A stretch of 64,000 nt of DNA. Origin: CAYRHN01 sp964424115. Its GTDB lineage: Bacteria > Chloroflexota > Anaerolineae > Anaerolineales > Anaerolineaceae. The position numbers were made by a program, and so were the translations under genes. Positions 18,777 through 27,672 of this stretch are shown piece after piece (the stretch's first letter is position 1; every line of letters starts with the position of its first letter). The stretch covers positions 1 to 64,000 of the forward strand of contig CAYRHN010000006.1 in NCBI GenBank assembly GCA_964424115.1, given 5' to 3'. Below the pieces are notes generated by a model. The model worked only from the letters and a program-made list of their open reading frames with translations, ran no database searches and was not told the DNA's origin.

Positions 18777-18958
18777 CACCACAAAGGCACAAAGACACAA
18801 AGAAGCACAAAGAAACCCAAAGAGCTTGAAAACCCTTCACCAAGAAGAAACCTGAACAATAAAGAATGCAATTGCCTTGACTTTGAAGACAAAAGAAAAA
18901 GAAACACAAAGGCTTAAAAACCTTTGTGTTTCTTGGTTGCTTTGTTACTTTGTGGTGA
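18777..18958. repeat. CACAAAG-type interspersed repeat with terminator hairpin
   Basis: The left part is a run of CACAAAG-like units (18777-18825). The right part returns the complement, ending CTTTGTGGTG at 18949-18958, so the whole can fold back. Inside is a perfect 12-bp hairpin (GAAACACAAAGG at 18901-18912, complement at 18921-18932). Read on the minus strand the hairpin is followed by TTTTTCTTTTG, so it can terminate the leftward gene that ends at 18966. Confidence 0.7.
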
Positions 18959-18965
18959 GATGGTT

Positions 18966-21143
18966 CTATTTGATCTTGCTGGGGTCGATCGACAGGTAGC
19001 GTTCGAGGGCAATATCGATGGGGGTGAAGATGTAGCCCTGGATGTGCGGCTTGACCAGGATGAAGCCCAGCGAATGGGAGACAAACAGGGCCGGGGCGTC
19101 GTTGACGATGATCTGCTCGGCCTGCTGGTAGAGCTGGATGCGGCGGGTCACGTCGGTTTCGGTGCGGGCCTGTTCCAGCAGGGCATCCAGCTCGGGGTTG
19201 CTGTAATTGCCGCGGTTCATCTCGGCGCCGGTATGAAAGAGCACGTCGGCGAAATTCTCTGGATCGGGATAGTCGGCGCACCAGCCGCCGCTGAAGATCT
19301 GCCCGTGGTAGCCCTCGGCCAGCAGGTCGTAATACTTATCCGATTCGAGGTTCTCCACCTGGATGGTCACACCCAGGTTCTGCTCCCACATCTGAGCCTT
19401 GGCGGCCACATCCGCGCTGATGTCGCTGCCGCTGCCGCTGGTGGTGAAGACCACCGTGGGCAGGTTCTCCGGCCCGCCGTAGCTGGACTCGGCCAGCAGT
19501 TTGCGAGCGGCCTCGGGATCGTAGGACAAGCCTTGCAGTTCGGTATTGTAGCCGGGCAGGCCGGGCGGGTAGAGTCCCTCAGCGGGGATGGAGACCTTGG
19601 GTTCGACCACGTCCAGGTATTTCTGGCGGTCGAAGGCCATCACAAAGGCCTGGCGTACCTTGGGGTCGTCAAAGGGCGGCTGGGTGACATCGAAGTAGTC
19701 GTAGCTGGTGCAGAGCGTCACGCCGGAGATCAGTTCGTTGTGCAGCGGATCGTTGGGATCCAGAACGCGGTCGATGGAGTAGCTGCCGATGCCGGTGATG
19801 TCGATGGAATTGGATTCGTACAGGCGGATGCCCACGCCGCCGTAGAGCTGGTTGACCACATAGGTGATGGAGGGCGGCTCGAGGTGGTAATAGGGGTTGC
19901 GCTCGTAGAGCATGAGTGAGAAGGTGTCCCAGCGGATCAGGCGGTAGGGGCCGGTGCCGTTGGGGGTGCGGTACCATTCCTCGCCGCTCTCCACGTTGTA
20001 TTTATCCAGCACGAAGGCGGTCGGGTAGGTCAGCTTGAGCAGGAAGTAGGGCTTGGCCTGGTCGATGGTCACCTGCAGGGTGCGCTCGTCAATGACCTTC
20101 AAGCCGCTGATCGTGTCGGCCTGGCCGGCGTGCTTCTCGCGCACGCCGACGATGTCGCCCAGGTAGGTCAGGACGGTGTCGGAATTGGTCTCCGGCGCAG
20201 CGGCGCGTTCCCAGGAATAGGCCACATCGGCGGCAGTGACCGGGCGCCCATTCTGGAAGCGGGCATTGGCGCGCAGGGTGAAGGTATAGGTCACCCCGTT
20301 CTCCACCGTCCAGGTCTCGGCCAGGTCGGGGATGATCTGCAAGTGTTTGTCGAGCGCCACCAGCCCGCCGAAGATGAGCTTGTCGCCGCTGCCGTGGGTA
20401 GTGGCGGGGTCGTATTCGCGGGCGTTGGTGCTCTCGCTGCCGGAGAGGAACAACCCGTCGCTGCGCGGGATGCCGTTGATCGAGGCGCTTTCAAAGGAAA
20501 AGGCGTTTCCCAATCCATCCAACTCGCTCTTAGCGGCGTCCACATCCTCCACCAGACCGAAATTGACCAGCAGCACCACCAACCCGCCCTGCTCGAAGTG
20601 CAGGGTGTGGATCTTGATGGGGGTGCCGTCATCCAGCGTGGCAGTGGCCAGGGCGATCCAGGAAGGTTGTCCGTTAGCGAGGATTGGCCCGGCGTAAGGC
20701 GGTTCGAGCGAAATATCCGCCAGACCGGTCAGCAGGGCGTTCTGCAGGTCGGGGATAGATCCTTCAAGGGTCATGCCCTCGTCCAGGCCGGAGGTGAGAA
20801 GCATGCCGTTCAGCCCCAGGCTGTTATTGATCAGGGAGGCGAGCATTCCTGAACCTTCCTCCGCGGCGAGGATTACCCAATCGCCGGGCGGGGTGAAGCG
20901 GATGCCGGTCTGCGCGTCAAAATAGACGCCGTCCTCGCTTTGGGCGGGCGCGTAGGCGGTGGCGGTGGGGAAGGGCGGGTAATCGGCTGGGTCGAGGTTA
21001 TCCGGCAGCATGGTGGGGGTGGGCTGTGGGACGTTGGTGGAGGTGGCCGTGGGAACGGCAGGGGTGGGGGCGGCAGTGGGCAGGTTGCAGGCCGAGACTG
21101 CCAGGGTCACGAGGAGGGTGAGGAGTAAATAAACTTTTTTCAT
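18966..21143 (-). CDS. Family 5 solute-binding lipoprotein with extra N-terminal domain
   Basis: 725-residue peptide/nickel-type extracellular solute-binding protein (SBP family 5, DppA/OppA-like). The signal peptide ends in lipobox LAVSAC with Cys19, then comes a Thr/Pro linker. Residues about 60-235 form an additional domain (GIRFTPPGDWVI...), which ordinary SBPs lack and which resembles PsbP-like folds. The SBP core follows (about 245-715), including AETWTVENGVTYTFTLR and DPKVRQAF. The ATG at 21143 was chosen because it gives a proper lipoprotein signal. It is 16 bp downstream of the peptidase-MA gene. No permease or ATPase is adjacent, so it may act as an orphan receptor. Confidence 0.9.
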   Translation of the reverse strand: MKKVYLLLTLLVTLAVSACNLPTAAPTPAVPTATSTNVPQPTPTMLPDNLDPADYPPFPTATAYAPAQSEDGVYFDAQTGIRFTPPGDWVILAAEEGSGMLASLINNSLGLNGMLLTSGLDEGMTLEGSIPDLQNALLTGLADISLEPPYAGPILANGQPSWIALATATLDDGTPIKIHTLHFEQGGLVVLLVNFGLVEDVDAAKSELDGLGNAFSFESASINGIPRSDGLFLSGSESTNAREYDPATTHGSGDKLIFGGLVALDKHLQIIPDLAETWTVENGVTYTFTLRANARFQNGRPVTAADVAYSWERAAAPETNSDTVLTYLGDIVGVREKHAGQADTISGLKVIDERTLQVTIDQAKPYFLLKLTYPTAFVLDKYNVESGEEWYRTPNGTGPYRLIRWDTFSLMLYERNPYYHLEPPSITYVVNQLYGGVGIRLYESNSIDITGIGSYSIDRVLDPNDPLHNELISGVTLCTSYDYFDVTQPPFDDPKVRQAFVMAFDRQKYLDVVEPKVSIPAEGLYPPGLPGYNTELQGLSYDPEAARKLLAESSYGGPENLPTVVFTTSGSGSDISADVAAKAQMWEQNLGVTIQVENLESDKYYDLLAEGYHGQIFSGGWCADYPDPENFADVLFHTGAEMNRGNYSNPELDALLEQARTETDVTRRIQLYQQAEQIIVNDAPALFVSHSLGFILVKPHIQGYIFTPIDIALERYLSIDPSKIK

Positions 21144-21159
21144 AGGGGTTCTCGATGGG

Positions 21160-22575
21160 TCAACTGCTGTGGGTGGCGCGTCGGGCCAGGAAGAAGAAAA
21201 TGACGATGGCCAGGAGGATGGCGATGACGATCGCGGCCAGGATGAGCGGAGAGGTGCCTGATCCGGCGGCAGCTTCGGGGGCGGGGGTGGAATTCGCGGC
21301 CTGAGCCGGCGCGGCAGTGGTGGGGGTGGCGGCCCCGGCAGGGCGGGCCGATTCCCCGCCAACCGGGGTGCCAAGCGGTTCAGGGGTGAAGGTGGGGGCG
21401 GAGCCGCCGGTGACCGGCTGGAGGGTGGGTACCTGGGTGGCGGTGGGGGTGGGCGTGGCCATTTCGTTGCTGTCGGGCAGGCGCGGGCTGGCGCTGATGC
21501 TGGTGCGCCAGGCGTCTTCCAGCGCTTCGGTGTCGGCGAAGCCGTAGGCGGCCAGCAGGGCCTGGTCGATCGTCTCGCCGCTCTTGAGCAGAGAGAGCAG
21601 GTTGAGCAGTTTTTCCTTGGGGTATTCCTGGATCAGGAAATTGACCACGCTGTAAGATTCAGAATAGGAGAGGTTGGCCTTTTCGCTGTCCTCGGAGAAG
21701 CCGCCGGAAAGCGAACGGATGGAGAAGATGGAATTATCGGCGATGGCCTGGTCCAGGCGCTGTTTTTCATAGGCGCTTGGTCCGCCCTCGCCGTACATGG
21801 CCAGGCCTTCATTCAGCCAGGTGGGGATCTCGCCCAGACAGGAGAAGGTCAACTGGCCGATCAGCACATGGGTCAGCTCATGGGCTTCAGTGGAGAGGCC
21901 CCAGTCCAGTTCACCGGCGCCGATGCCGATAATGATGATGCGGTGGTTGGAGAAGGCCTGGCCGCCGGTCCAGTTGGGCTCGTAAAGCACGGCGTCCTTC
22001 ATGTCGTCGTTATTCGCATAGATGAACAGATTCACCACCTGGGTGAATTCGAAACCGATATCCGCCTTCAGGCGCTGGAGGGCGTCCACGGCGGCCTGGT
22101 GCAGCTTCTGGGCTTCGGACTGGCTGCGGTCGTAGTAGTACAGGCCGATGCCGTCCCCTTCAATGACCTTCCAATCGTGCTGGGAATCCAGCCAGGTGAC
22201 GGTCTTTTCCTCGCTGACGGTCTCCTTTCCGGAGGCATCCGTCACCCGCCAGCGCCAGGCGATCTGCGCGCCGGGGGGCAGCGAGCCGCTCTGCTTCATC
22301 TCCCATGTCCAGGAGACGCTGACCTTGTCCGCGGGGGTGAAATCGGGGAAGGACTTGGCGATCACCGTGCCGCAGGTGGTCTGCTCGACCAGACGGTACT
22401 CCAGCACCACGCTGGTGATCTGTCCGGCGGCCTGCAGGTCAGCCTGGAAGGTGATCTGCTCGGGGAAGTTGAGCGTAGCCTGGTTATTTTGCACGGTCAG
22501 GGCAGGCGCGGGCGCGCCGATGGGCGCGAGCACCTGCGCCACCAGGACGAACAGGGCGATCATGGATTGGATCAT
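21160..22575 (-). CDS. Membrane-anchored peptidase MA-like metallopeptidase
   Basis: 471 residues from an ATG behind AAGGAGT. A signal peptide (about 1-22) is followed by a beta-rich domain and a gluzincin-type zinc site: HELTH at residues 232-236 and the third ligand in NEGLA, Glu256. A Thr/Pro/Ala-rich linker (about 385-440) leads to a C-terminal TM helix (about 443-463) and a short basic tail, so the catalytic domain faces outward. The family is peptidase MA-like; the substrates of such proteins are mostly unknown. It is the first gene of a two-gene operon with the solute-binding lipoprotein. Confidence 0.85.
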   Translation of the reverse strand: MIQSMIALFVLVAQVLAPIGAPAPALTVQNNQATLNFPEQITFQADLQAAGQITSVVLEYRLVEQTTCGTVIAKSFPDFTPADKVSVSWTWEMKQSGSLPPGAQIAWRWRVTDASGKETVSEEKTVTWLDSQHDWKVIEGDGIGLYYYDRSQSEAQKLHQAAVDALQRLKADIGFEFTQVVNLFIYANNDDMKDAVLYEPNWTGGQAFSNHRIIIIGIGAGELDWGLSTEAHELTHVLIGQLTFSCLGEIPTWLNEGLAMYGEGGPSAYEKQRLDQAIADNSIFSIRSLSGGFSEDSEKANLSYSESYSVVNFLIQEYPKEKLLNLLSLLKSGETIDQALLAAYGFADTEALEDAWRTSISASPRLPDSNEMATPTPTATQVPTLQPVTGGSAPTFTPEPLGTPVGGESARPAGAATPTTAAPAQAANSTPAPEAAAGSGTSPLILAAIVIAILLAIVIFFFLARRATHSS

Positions 22576-22659
22576 GGGAATACTCCTTTTCCCCTTCCCC
22601 GCTTCCGGAGAGGGGTATATGGATATTATCGCACAAAAATGGAAATTAGACCGCCAGGG

Positions 22660-22820
22660 CGAGAAAAATCTAACCGCCAAGACGCAAAGGCGCGAAAGGG
22701 ATCAGATAAAAAAGAGGATCACGAAATAATCGAAAAAAAAGCAATGCACGAAAGGTTCTCATGTAGGGGCGGGACGCCATTTTGGATCAGAGGGTAACCG
22801 GTTAACAAAGTCCCGCCCGC
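22660..22820. repeat. Cluster of intergenic repeats
   Basis: The 306-bp gap between the YoeB-type toxin gene end and the peptidase operon start is mostly repeats: ACCGCCAAGACGCAAAGGCG-type sequence (22671-22700), an AAAGAGGATCACGAAA unit (about 22710-22730) shared with 17692-17765, and an inverted repeat GGGCGGGAC (22767-22775) with its complement at 22810-22818 around a GGTAACCGGTTAAC palindrome. No gene was found. Confidence 0.6.
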
Positions 22821-22881
22821 CGCCATGCGTCATGCTGATCTGTTGATGGGAATGGTATCGCCCCGCGGATTAATTTTTTCT

Positions 22882-23154
22882 CTAATAATGGTATCTGGCC
22901 TGGAGGAAATCGATCCTGTCATCGCGGATCAGGTAAACGATGCGGTGCTCCTGGGTGAGCCTCCGGGACCAGGCTCCGGGAGAGAGATATTTGAGCGGTT
23001 CCGGTTTGCCGATCCCTTCGAACGGTTCGCGCAGGATCGCTTCGATCAGGTCAAAAGTCCGGAGGGCCAATTTGCGGTCGGTTTCGACCCAATAGCGCAG
23101 GTCTTCGATAAACTCGGGCTGGAACACCGCCGTCCGCTGCTTACTTTTGCTCAA
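22882..23154 (-). CDS. Txe/YoeB-family mRNA endonuclease toxin
   Basis: About 90 residues. The sequence FQPEFIEDLRYWVETD opens a RelE/ParE-fold core, and the end WSRRLTQEHRIVYLI...ARYHY is the Txe/YoeB signature, including the catalytic Arg and C-terminal His/Tyr. Such toxins cleave mRNA at the ribosome. The start is probably the TTG at 23154, which has GAGG 7 bases upstream and overlaps the antitoxin 3' end; an ATG at 23178 lacks a good site. Expression is coupled to the upstream antitoxin. Confidence 0.9.
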   Translation of the reverse strand: MSKSKQRTAVFQPEFIEDLRYWVETDRKLALRTFDLIEAILREPFEGIGKPEPLKYLSPGAWSRRLTQEHRIVYLIRDDRIDFLQARYHY

Positions 23155-23425
23155 GATCGACCTCGCGGCGCAAGGCATCCATGGAGAGGACTTCCCCCTC
23201 GTTCTTCAAGGCGCGCCCCAGGGCAGACAGCAGGCGTTCGGCATTTGCCGGAGAGCGCAGCAGGTAGGCGGTCTCCATCAAGCTTTCCAATTCCGAGGCG
23301 GCGATCATCGCCACTTCTTCTTCACCGCGGCGCTGGATCACCACCACCTCGCGGTTGTGGGTGACCTGATCCAAAAGTTTTGCCAGGCCGTCGCGGGCCT
23401 GGGTGTAGGTGGTTTGAATAGTCAT
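23141..23425 (-). CDS. Phd/YefM-family antitoxin
   Basis: 94 residues with the Phd/YefM N-terminal DNA-binding fold (TYTQARDGLAKLLDQV, then VVVIQRRGEEEVAMIAASELESLMETAYLL) and a charged C-terminal tail expected to wrap the toxin. It precedes the YoeB-type toxin with an overlap, the usual order. A strong promoter with an operator palindrome lies just upstream, fitting autorepression by the complex. Confidence 0.93.
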   Translation of the reverse strand: MTIQTTYTQARDGLAKLLDQVTHNREVVVIQRRGEEEVAMIAASELESLMETAYLLRSPANAERLLSALGRALKNEGEVLSMDALRREVDLEQK

Positions 23426-23439
23426 TTCTCACTCCATTA

Positions 23440-23479
23440 TGTACAGGATTACTGTACAGTATTTTCGATAATTTGTCAA
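23440..23479 (-). promoter_or_regulatory. Toxin-antitoxin promoter with overlapping operator
   Basis: On the minus strand TTGACA (23479-23474) and TACAGT (23456-23451) are separated by exactly 17 bp. A perfect palindrome, TGTACAG-N5-CTGTACA (23440-23458), covers the -10 box. Binding there would block transcription, as expected for Phd/YefM autoregulation. Confidence 0.8.
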
Positions 23480-23569
23480 GGCTCAACCTGGAAAAGGATA
23501 AGAAAATTTCATTCGTACGTTTTAGTTTCTGGTATACAATGGAATTAATCCTCCCACGGGCAGGTTTAA

Positions 23570-24262
23570 ATGGCCGGCAGTTCCAAACAAGCCCACCGTA
23601 TTCTCTTGATCTTTGTTTTCCTGGTCGTCTTCGCGGGAATCATTCTATTACTGCCGTCTGATACCTACCCGGGTGAGGGGGTAATTCCAGGAACGCCCAC
23701 GATACACAAGACATTAGAAGTCGGTCAGGAATGTACTTTGTTGGACTGTACTGGTATTTTATATATTGGATTTGTGAATAAAATACCGAATAGCTTTATC
23801 ATGGAAATCCATGATGACCAGAAACGAGTGTTTTTCATCGAGTATCTTGATATTATCCGATTGAAGTGGCTGCACCATCGGGGAATTTATGAGATGGAGA
23901 ATAAGACCCTGGAATTTACTGACCCTGTATTAAATTCCATTCCAGAAGCAATGTCGCTTGTAGAAAAATGTACCTCTCCGTCAGGAGTTGTGCAACTAAG
24001 ATTTCTAGATAAGATTCTCAACTCGATTTATGTACAATGTTTTGAATCAAGTATGCATCTCTTTTTTACTTACATCGATTTCGGTTACACTGGGGTACAA
24101 ATCGAAAATTATTCGCCAGAGAAAATCCAATTAACTATTTATTGGGGGGGTAATTTGTTTACCCAAATTTTCGAACCAGATTATTATGAGGAGCACTCTC
24201 CAAATGGCACTCATTGCGAGCCCACTTGTCTAGGGGCAACCATCGAATTGGATATTCCATGA
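23570..24262 (+). CDS. Membrane-anchored hypothetical protein
   Basis: 230 residues with one N-terminal hydrophobic segment (about 11-29) and an otherwise extracytoplasmic, beta-rich sequence with six Cys residues (CTLLDC, EKC, QCFE, HCEPTC). No family was recognised. It is more AT-rich than its neighbours. Its stop overlaps the ATG of the metallo-hydrolase gene (ATGA), so the two are co-translated, but the reason for the pairing is not evident. Confidence 0.65.
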   Translation: MAGSSKQAHRILLIFVFLVVFAGIILLLPSDTYPGEGVIPGTPTIHKTLEVGQECTLLDCTGILYIGFVNKIPNSFIMEIHDDQKRVFFIEYLDIIRLKWLHHRGIYEMENKTLEFTDPVLNSIPEAMSLVEKCTSPSGVVQLRFLDKILNSIYVQCFESSMHLFFTYIDFGYTGVQIENYSPEKIQLTIYWGGNLFTQIFEPDYYEEHSPNGTHCEPTCLGATIELDIP

Positions 24263-25140
24263 AGCTCACCTTCCTCGGCACATCTGCCGCCAATGCCTTC
24301 CCGGAAGCGTTCTGCTCCTGCGCCAACTGCGTGGGGGCGCGGGCGCTGGGCGGGCCCAGCCTGCGCAAACGCTCCGCTTTGCTGGTGAACGACGACCTGC
24401 TGATCGACCTGGGGCCTGACATTCACAGCGCGGCGGCGCAGCATGCCATTCCGTTGGCGGGGGTGCGCTGGTGCTTGCAAACGCACGCCCACTCCGACCA
24501 TTTTGATCCTTCGCACCTGCTCTCGCGCAGCCCGGAGTACGGCACGCGCGGCGCGCCGCGGCTGCACTTTTACGCCTCGGCGGGCACGCTGCGGGCCGCG
24601 GCCCAACTGCTGGAGCGCGACTGCGCCCCGGACGGGCTGTTTTCCCCGCTAACGGGGGAGTGGCTCAACCTGGAGGTACATACGGTGCGGGCGCTGGAGC
24701 CGTTCGAGGCCGGTCCGTACCGCGTGACGGCCTTCCCGGCCAATCACGACCCACAGGTGGAGCCGCTGCTCTTCGCGGTGCAGTCCGCCGGAGGAACGCT
24801 CTTTTACGGGACGGACACAGCCGCTCTGCCCGAGGATACCTGGCAGGCGCTGCGCCGTTCCGGGCTGCGCTTCGATGTAGTGATCCTCGATCACACCTAC
24901 GGGCCCGACCAGCCGGGCAGCGACCACCTGTGCGCGCGGGAGGTGGCGGAATACGCGGCGCGCATGCGCGCCGAAGGGCTGCTGGTTCCCGGCGGAAAGG
25001 TATTTGCCACCCATATCGCCCACGAGGGCAACCCGCCCCACCCACAGCTTGCGGCGTATGCCGCCTTGCGCGGGTATGAGGTCGCCTATGACGGGCTGCG
25101 GGTGGATGTGGGGGGAACGGATTGGTCATTTGGTGGATGA
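24259..25140 (+). CDS. MBL-fold metal-dependent hydrolase, PhnP-like
   Basis: 293 residues of the metallo-beta-lactamase fold with HAHSDH at residues 76-81, a downstream NHDP, DHTYG, and a final THIAHE. The N-terminal CSCANC cluster (Cys19, 21, 24) followed by LRKRSALLV is typical of the PhnP group of cyclic phosphodiesterases, where it forms a structural zinc site. The ATG at 24259 gives the canonical MKLTFLGTSAA start and overlaps the preceding stop. No phn genes are nearby, so the natural substrate is not inferred beyond a phosphodiester. Confidence 0.88.
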   Translation: MKLTFLGTSAANAFPEAFCSCANCVGARALGGPSLRKRSALLVNDDLLIDLGPDIHSAAAQHAIPLAGVRWCLQTHAHSDHFDPSHLLSRSPEYGTRGAPRLHFYASAGTLRAAAQLLERDCAPDGLFSPLTGEWLNLEVHTVRALEPFEAGPYRVTAFPANHDPQVEPLLFAVQSAGGTLFYGTDTAALPEDTWQALRRSGLRFDVVILDHTYGPDQPGSDHLCAREVAEYAARMRAEGLLVPGGKVFATHIAHEGNPPHPQLAAYAALRGYEVAYDGLRVDVGGTDWSFGG

Positions 25141-25202
25141 CAGGCAGCGGGAAAAGGTGTATTGTATACACATCATCCATTCTTTAAAGCGAGAGAATCC
25201 AT

Positions 25203-26273
25203 ATGCCTGAAAATCCGATCCTGTATAAGCACCTGGACGCGCTGCAGATCGCGTTCATCAAGACGCGCATTGAGACGCGCGACCAGATCCCGCCGCTGCT
25301 GGAGCGCCTGCGCGAGGTCTGCGGCGAGGCATCCTGCGGGAGCGGGATGGTCATCTTTCACAGCGGGGCGGTGAAGGACGGCTTCCTGATCGAGGCGGCC
25401 CTGCCGGTGTCGCGTGCGGTGGAGAGCGGGGAGGTGCACACGCGCACGCTGGAGGCAACCCCGGCGTTGACCCTGCTGCATTACGGGCCGCACAAGACCA
25501 TCCGCGAGACGGTCTTGAAGATGTACGAGTATCTCGACCAGCATGCCTGGACGACCACCCTCTTCCGGCGCGAGATCTACCGGAACGTGGATGCAGCCGA
25601 CCCGGAGAAGAACGTGAGCGAGGTGCAGGTGATCCTGCACGAGTGGGACCGCCTGCTGGCCGAGGGGGCCGAGAAGGTGCTGGGGGCCGAGGCCCGCCGC
25701 GCGCTGATGCAGGGGATCGAGTCGATCACGCCTGCGTCCAGCTTCGAGGAGTACACGGCCTGGATCCAAGGCGCGATGGAGCGCCTGGACGCGCTGACCC
25801 AGGACGAGGAGAAGAAATGCCAGGTGGTCTCGTGCAGCGCGCATGTCTTCCCGCAGGAACGCATCGATGCCCTACGCGCCATCTACCAGGGCGGTGGGGT
25901 GGACGGCGTGCTGCGCGAGATGTACACGGATGATTTCTGGTACGAGAAGCCAGCCCGGCGCGGCAGGGTCATCTATATGCGCAAGAATCCCTTCAACCCG
26001 GAAGGCTACGCCAACGCAGCCACGCCCGCCGAACGGCGCAAGGCCTACTGCCACTGCGCCTTTGTCCATCCTTTCCTGGATGAGATCCCCGCCCGGCTTT
26101 CGCCCACCTTCTGCTACTGCGGGGCGGGCTGGTACCGGCGGCTGTGGGAAGGCATCCTGGAGCAGCCGGTGCGGATCGAGCACGTGGAAACCCTGTTGAA
26201 GGGCAACGACCAGTGCACCCTGACCATCACCCTGCCTTTCGAGCTGGCGGGGGAATGTTTGCCGCAAGATTAA
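25203..26273 (+). CDS. Two-domain protein with Cys-rich C-terminal (DUF6144-like)
   Basis: 356 residues. The N-terminal part (about 1-150) resembles GyrI/effector-binding domains (LDALQIAFIKTRIETRDQIP..., EVHTRTLEATPALTLLHYG). The C-terminal part (about 190-350) has spaced Cys/His motifs (KKCQVVSCSAH, YCHCAFVHPF, FCYCGAGWYRRLWEGIL) and the ending VRIEHVETLLKGNDQCTLTITLP, a layout seen in DUF6144-type proteins. Metal or small-ligand sensing is plausible. The start has no strong ribosome-binding site. Confidence 0.6.
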   Translation: MPENPILYKHLDALQIAFIKTRIETRDQIPPLLERLREVCGEASCGSGMVIFHSGAVKDGFLIEAALPVSRAVESGEVHTRTLEATPALTLLHYGPHKTIRETVLKMYEYLDQHAWTTTLFRREIYRNVDAADPEKNVSEVQVILHEWDRLLAEGAEKVLGAEARRALMQGIESITPASSFEEYTAWIQGAMERLDALTQDEEKKCQVVSCSAHVFPQERIDALRAIYQGGGVDGVLREMYTDDFWYEKPARRGRVIYMRKNPFNPEGYANAATPAERRKAYCHCAFVHPFLDEIPARLSPTFCYCGAGWYRRLWEGILEQPVRIEHVETLLKGNDQCTLTITLPFELAGECLPQD

Positions 26274-26290
26274 ATGAATATGGAGAAACT

Positions 26291-26527
26291 ATGACTACCT
26301 GGGTCTTGATCTCGATTGCCGCCCTGCTGGCGGTGGCGGGACTGGTCTTCTTTCTGGGCAAGAACCGCCAGGCCAACCGGCTGACGCCGCTGGCGGGATT
26401 GGCATTCGCGTTCATCATTGTCGGGTTGGTGTTCGGCGATCCCCAGCAGAACTGGATCGGTTACATTCTGATGGGGGTGGGGGTGGCGCTGGCATTGGCG
26501 GATATGTGGAGGCGATCCAGGACGTGA
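26291..26527 (+). CDS. Small membrane protein
   Basis: 78 residues from the ATG at 26291 with GGAGA upstream. Three hydrophobic segments (about 3-21, 34-47 and 54-70) are separated by short basic or polar turns (GKNRQANRL, DPQQNW). No family is recognised. It lies 17 bp after the DUF6144-like gene, probably in the same transcript. Confidence 0.65.
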   Translation: MTTWVLISIAALLAVAGLVFFLGKNRQANRLTPLAGLAFAFIIVGLVFGDPQQNWIGYILMGVGVALALADMWRRSRT

Positions 26528-26569
26528 TTTACGTCCGATGGGCTTTGCAAAGGCTGACAGAATTAAAAA

Positions 26570-26607
26570 AACCTTCGAACACGGATCTAACGGATTTTCA
26601 CGGATAA
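26570..26607. repeat. ACGGAT-type interspersed repeat
   Basis: Contains AACACGGATCTAACGGAT and TTCACGGATAA, a short member of the ACGGAT repeat family found also near 27592, 34556, 36437 and 38104. It lies between convergent genes in a 139-bp gap. Confidence 0.6.
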
Positions 26608-26666
26608 TTCTCTTATTATTTCGTGCTCTTCTGTGTCCTTTGTTTTCGATTCCGGACAGGCTTTAA

Positions 26667-27566
26667 TCATTTCTTGTCCAATTCGTCCAGCCCCTTTTCA
26701 TCCAGGAAGCCCTGGGCAGCGCCGGATTCGCCGATCTTGTAGGAGGCGAACAGGCAGGCCCGCCGCAGGGCTTCGTAGGGGTTGAGGGTCTTGTTATAGC
26801 CGTGCAGGAAGGCGGAGAAGAGCGCATCCCCGGCGCCGATGGTGTTGACCACCGGGCGGGTGGCCACCGCGGGGAAGCGCTCCACGCGCTGGTCGCGCCG
26901 CACGGCCAGCAGCGCGCCCTGCCCACCCAGGCCGATGACGACGATCTCGTTGTTGAAGCGGGAAAGCAGGGCACGGGCAAATTCCTCAGGCGCGGCGGGC
27001 AGGTTCTCGTGGCTGAGGAAAAGGATGTGGGCGGCCTGCATGAAATCGCGGTTGTAGTCGTCCTCCAGGCTGGAGAGGGCGTGCACATCGGTGGCGATCC
27101 ATTTGCCGGCGGCGCGGGCTTTGGCCAGCAGCGGGCGCGAGAAATTAATGTTGCACAGCGCGCACAGGGGGCAATCGGCGGCGGCCTGCTCGTAGAGCGG
27201 TTCGGGGTAGGCGCTCTCCTGGATGTCTTTCAGATCGACGTGGATCTGCCGCCGCCCGGAGGGGTCGTAGAGGATGACCGATTGCGGCGTGCGGGCCAGG
27301 TTGGAAAGGACATATTCCCCGTCCAGCGCGTCGGTTTGCAGGGCGGCGCGCACCAGCCCGGCGGCCATGTCCTGCCCGATCAGGGAGAGAAAGCGCGGGC
27401 GGCTGCCCAGGCGCTGGAGGGCCTTGGCCACGTTGTAGCCCACCCCGGAGACGCTGCTGTTGACCCCGCCAAAGGGGTAGGTGACCGGGTAGTAGGGCAG
27501 GGGAAAGCCCTCCACGCGCAGGGTGGTTTCGATGTTGATCAGGCCGGAGACAAGGATGCTGCTCAT
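26667..27566 (-). CDS. PfkB-family sugar/nucleoside kinase
   Basis: 299 residues with the ribokinase fold: an N-terminal GGVNSSVSGVGYNVAKALQRLG (substrate and lid region) and the C-terminal signature NTIGAGDALFSAFLHGY, whose Asp is the catalytic base and whose GAGD forms the anion hole. The start ATG follows AGGAG. The phosphate acceptor (ribose, fructose derivative or nucleoside) cannot be told from the sequence, and no catabolic neighbours help. Confidence 0.9.
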   Translation of the reverse strand: MSSILVSGLINIETTLRVEGFPLPYYPVTYPFGGVNSSVSGVGYNVAKALQRLGSRPRFLSLIGQDMAAGLVRAALQTDALDGEYVLSNLARTPQSVILYDPSGRRQIHVDLKDIQESAYPEPLYEQAAADCPLCALCNINFSRPLLAKARAAGKWIATDVHALSSLEDDYNRDFMQAAHILFLSHENLPAAPEEFARALLSRFNNEIVVIGLGGQGALLAVRRDQRVERFPAVATRPVVNTIGAGDALFSAFLHGYNKTLNPYEALRRACLFASYKIGESGAAQGFLDEKGLDELDKK

Positions 27567-27591
27567 GGAGGGCTCCTGGGAGATTAAAATC

Positions 27592-27628
27592 TTTTAAACA
27601 CGGATCCGCGCGGATTTCCGCGGATGGT
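27592..27628. repeat. ACGGAT-type interspersed repeat
   Basis: AAACACGGATCCGCGCGGAT followed by TTCCGCGGATGG, another member of the ACGGAT family with G/C substitutions. It lies upstream of the PfkB gene and downstream of the M64 gene. Confidence 0.55.
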
Positions 27629-27672
27629 CCTTATGGCTTTATTCGTGTGCAAAGCCTGCGCGTTCGTTATTT

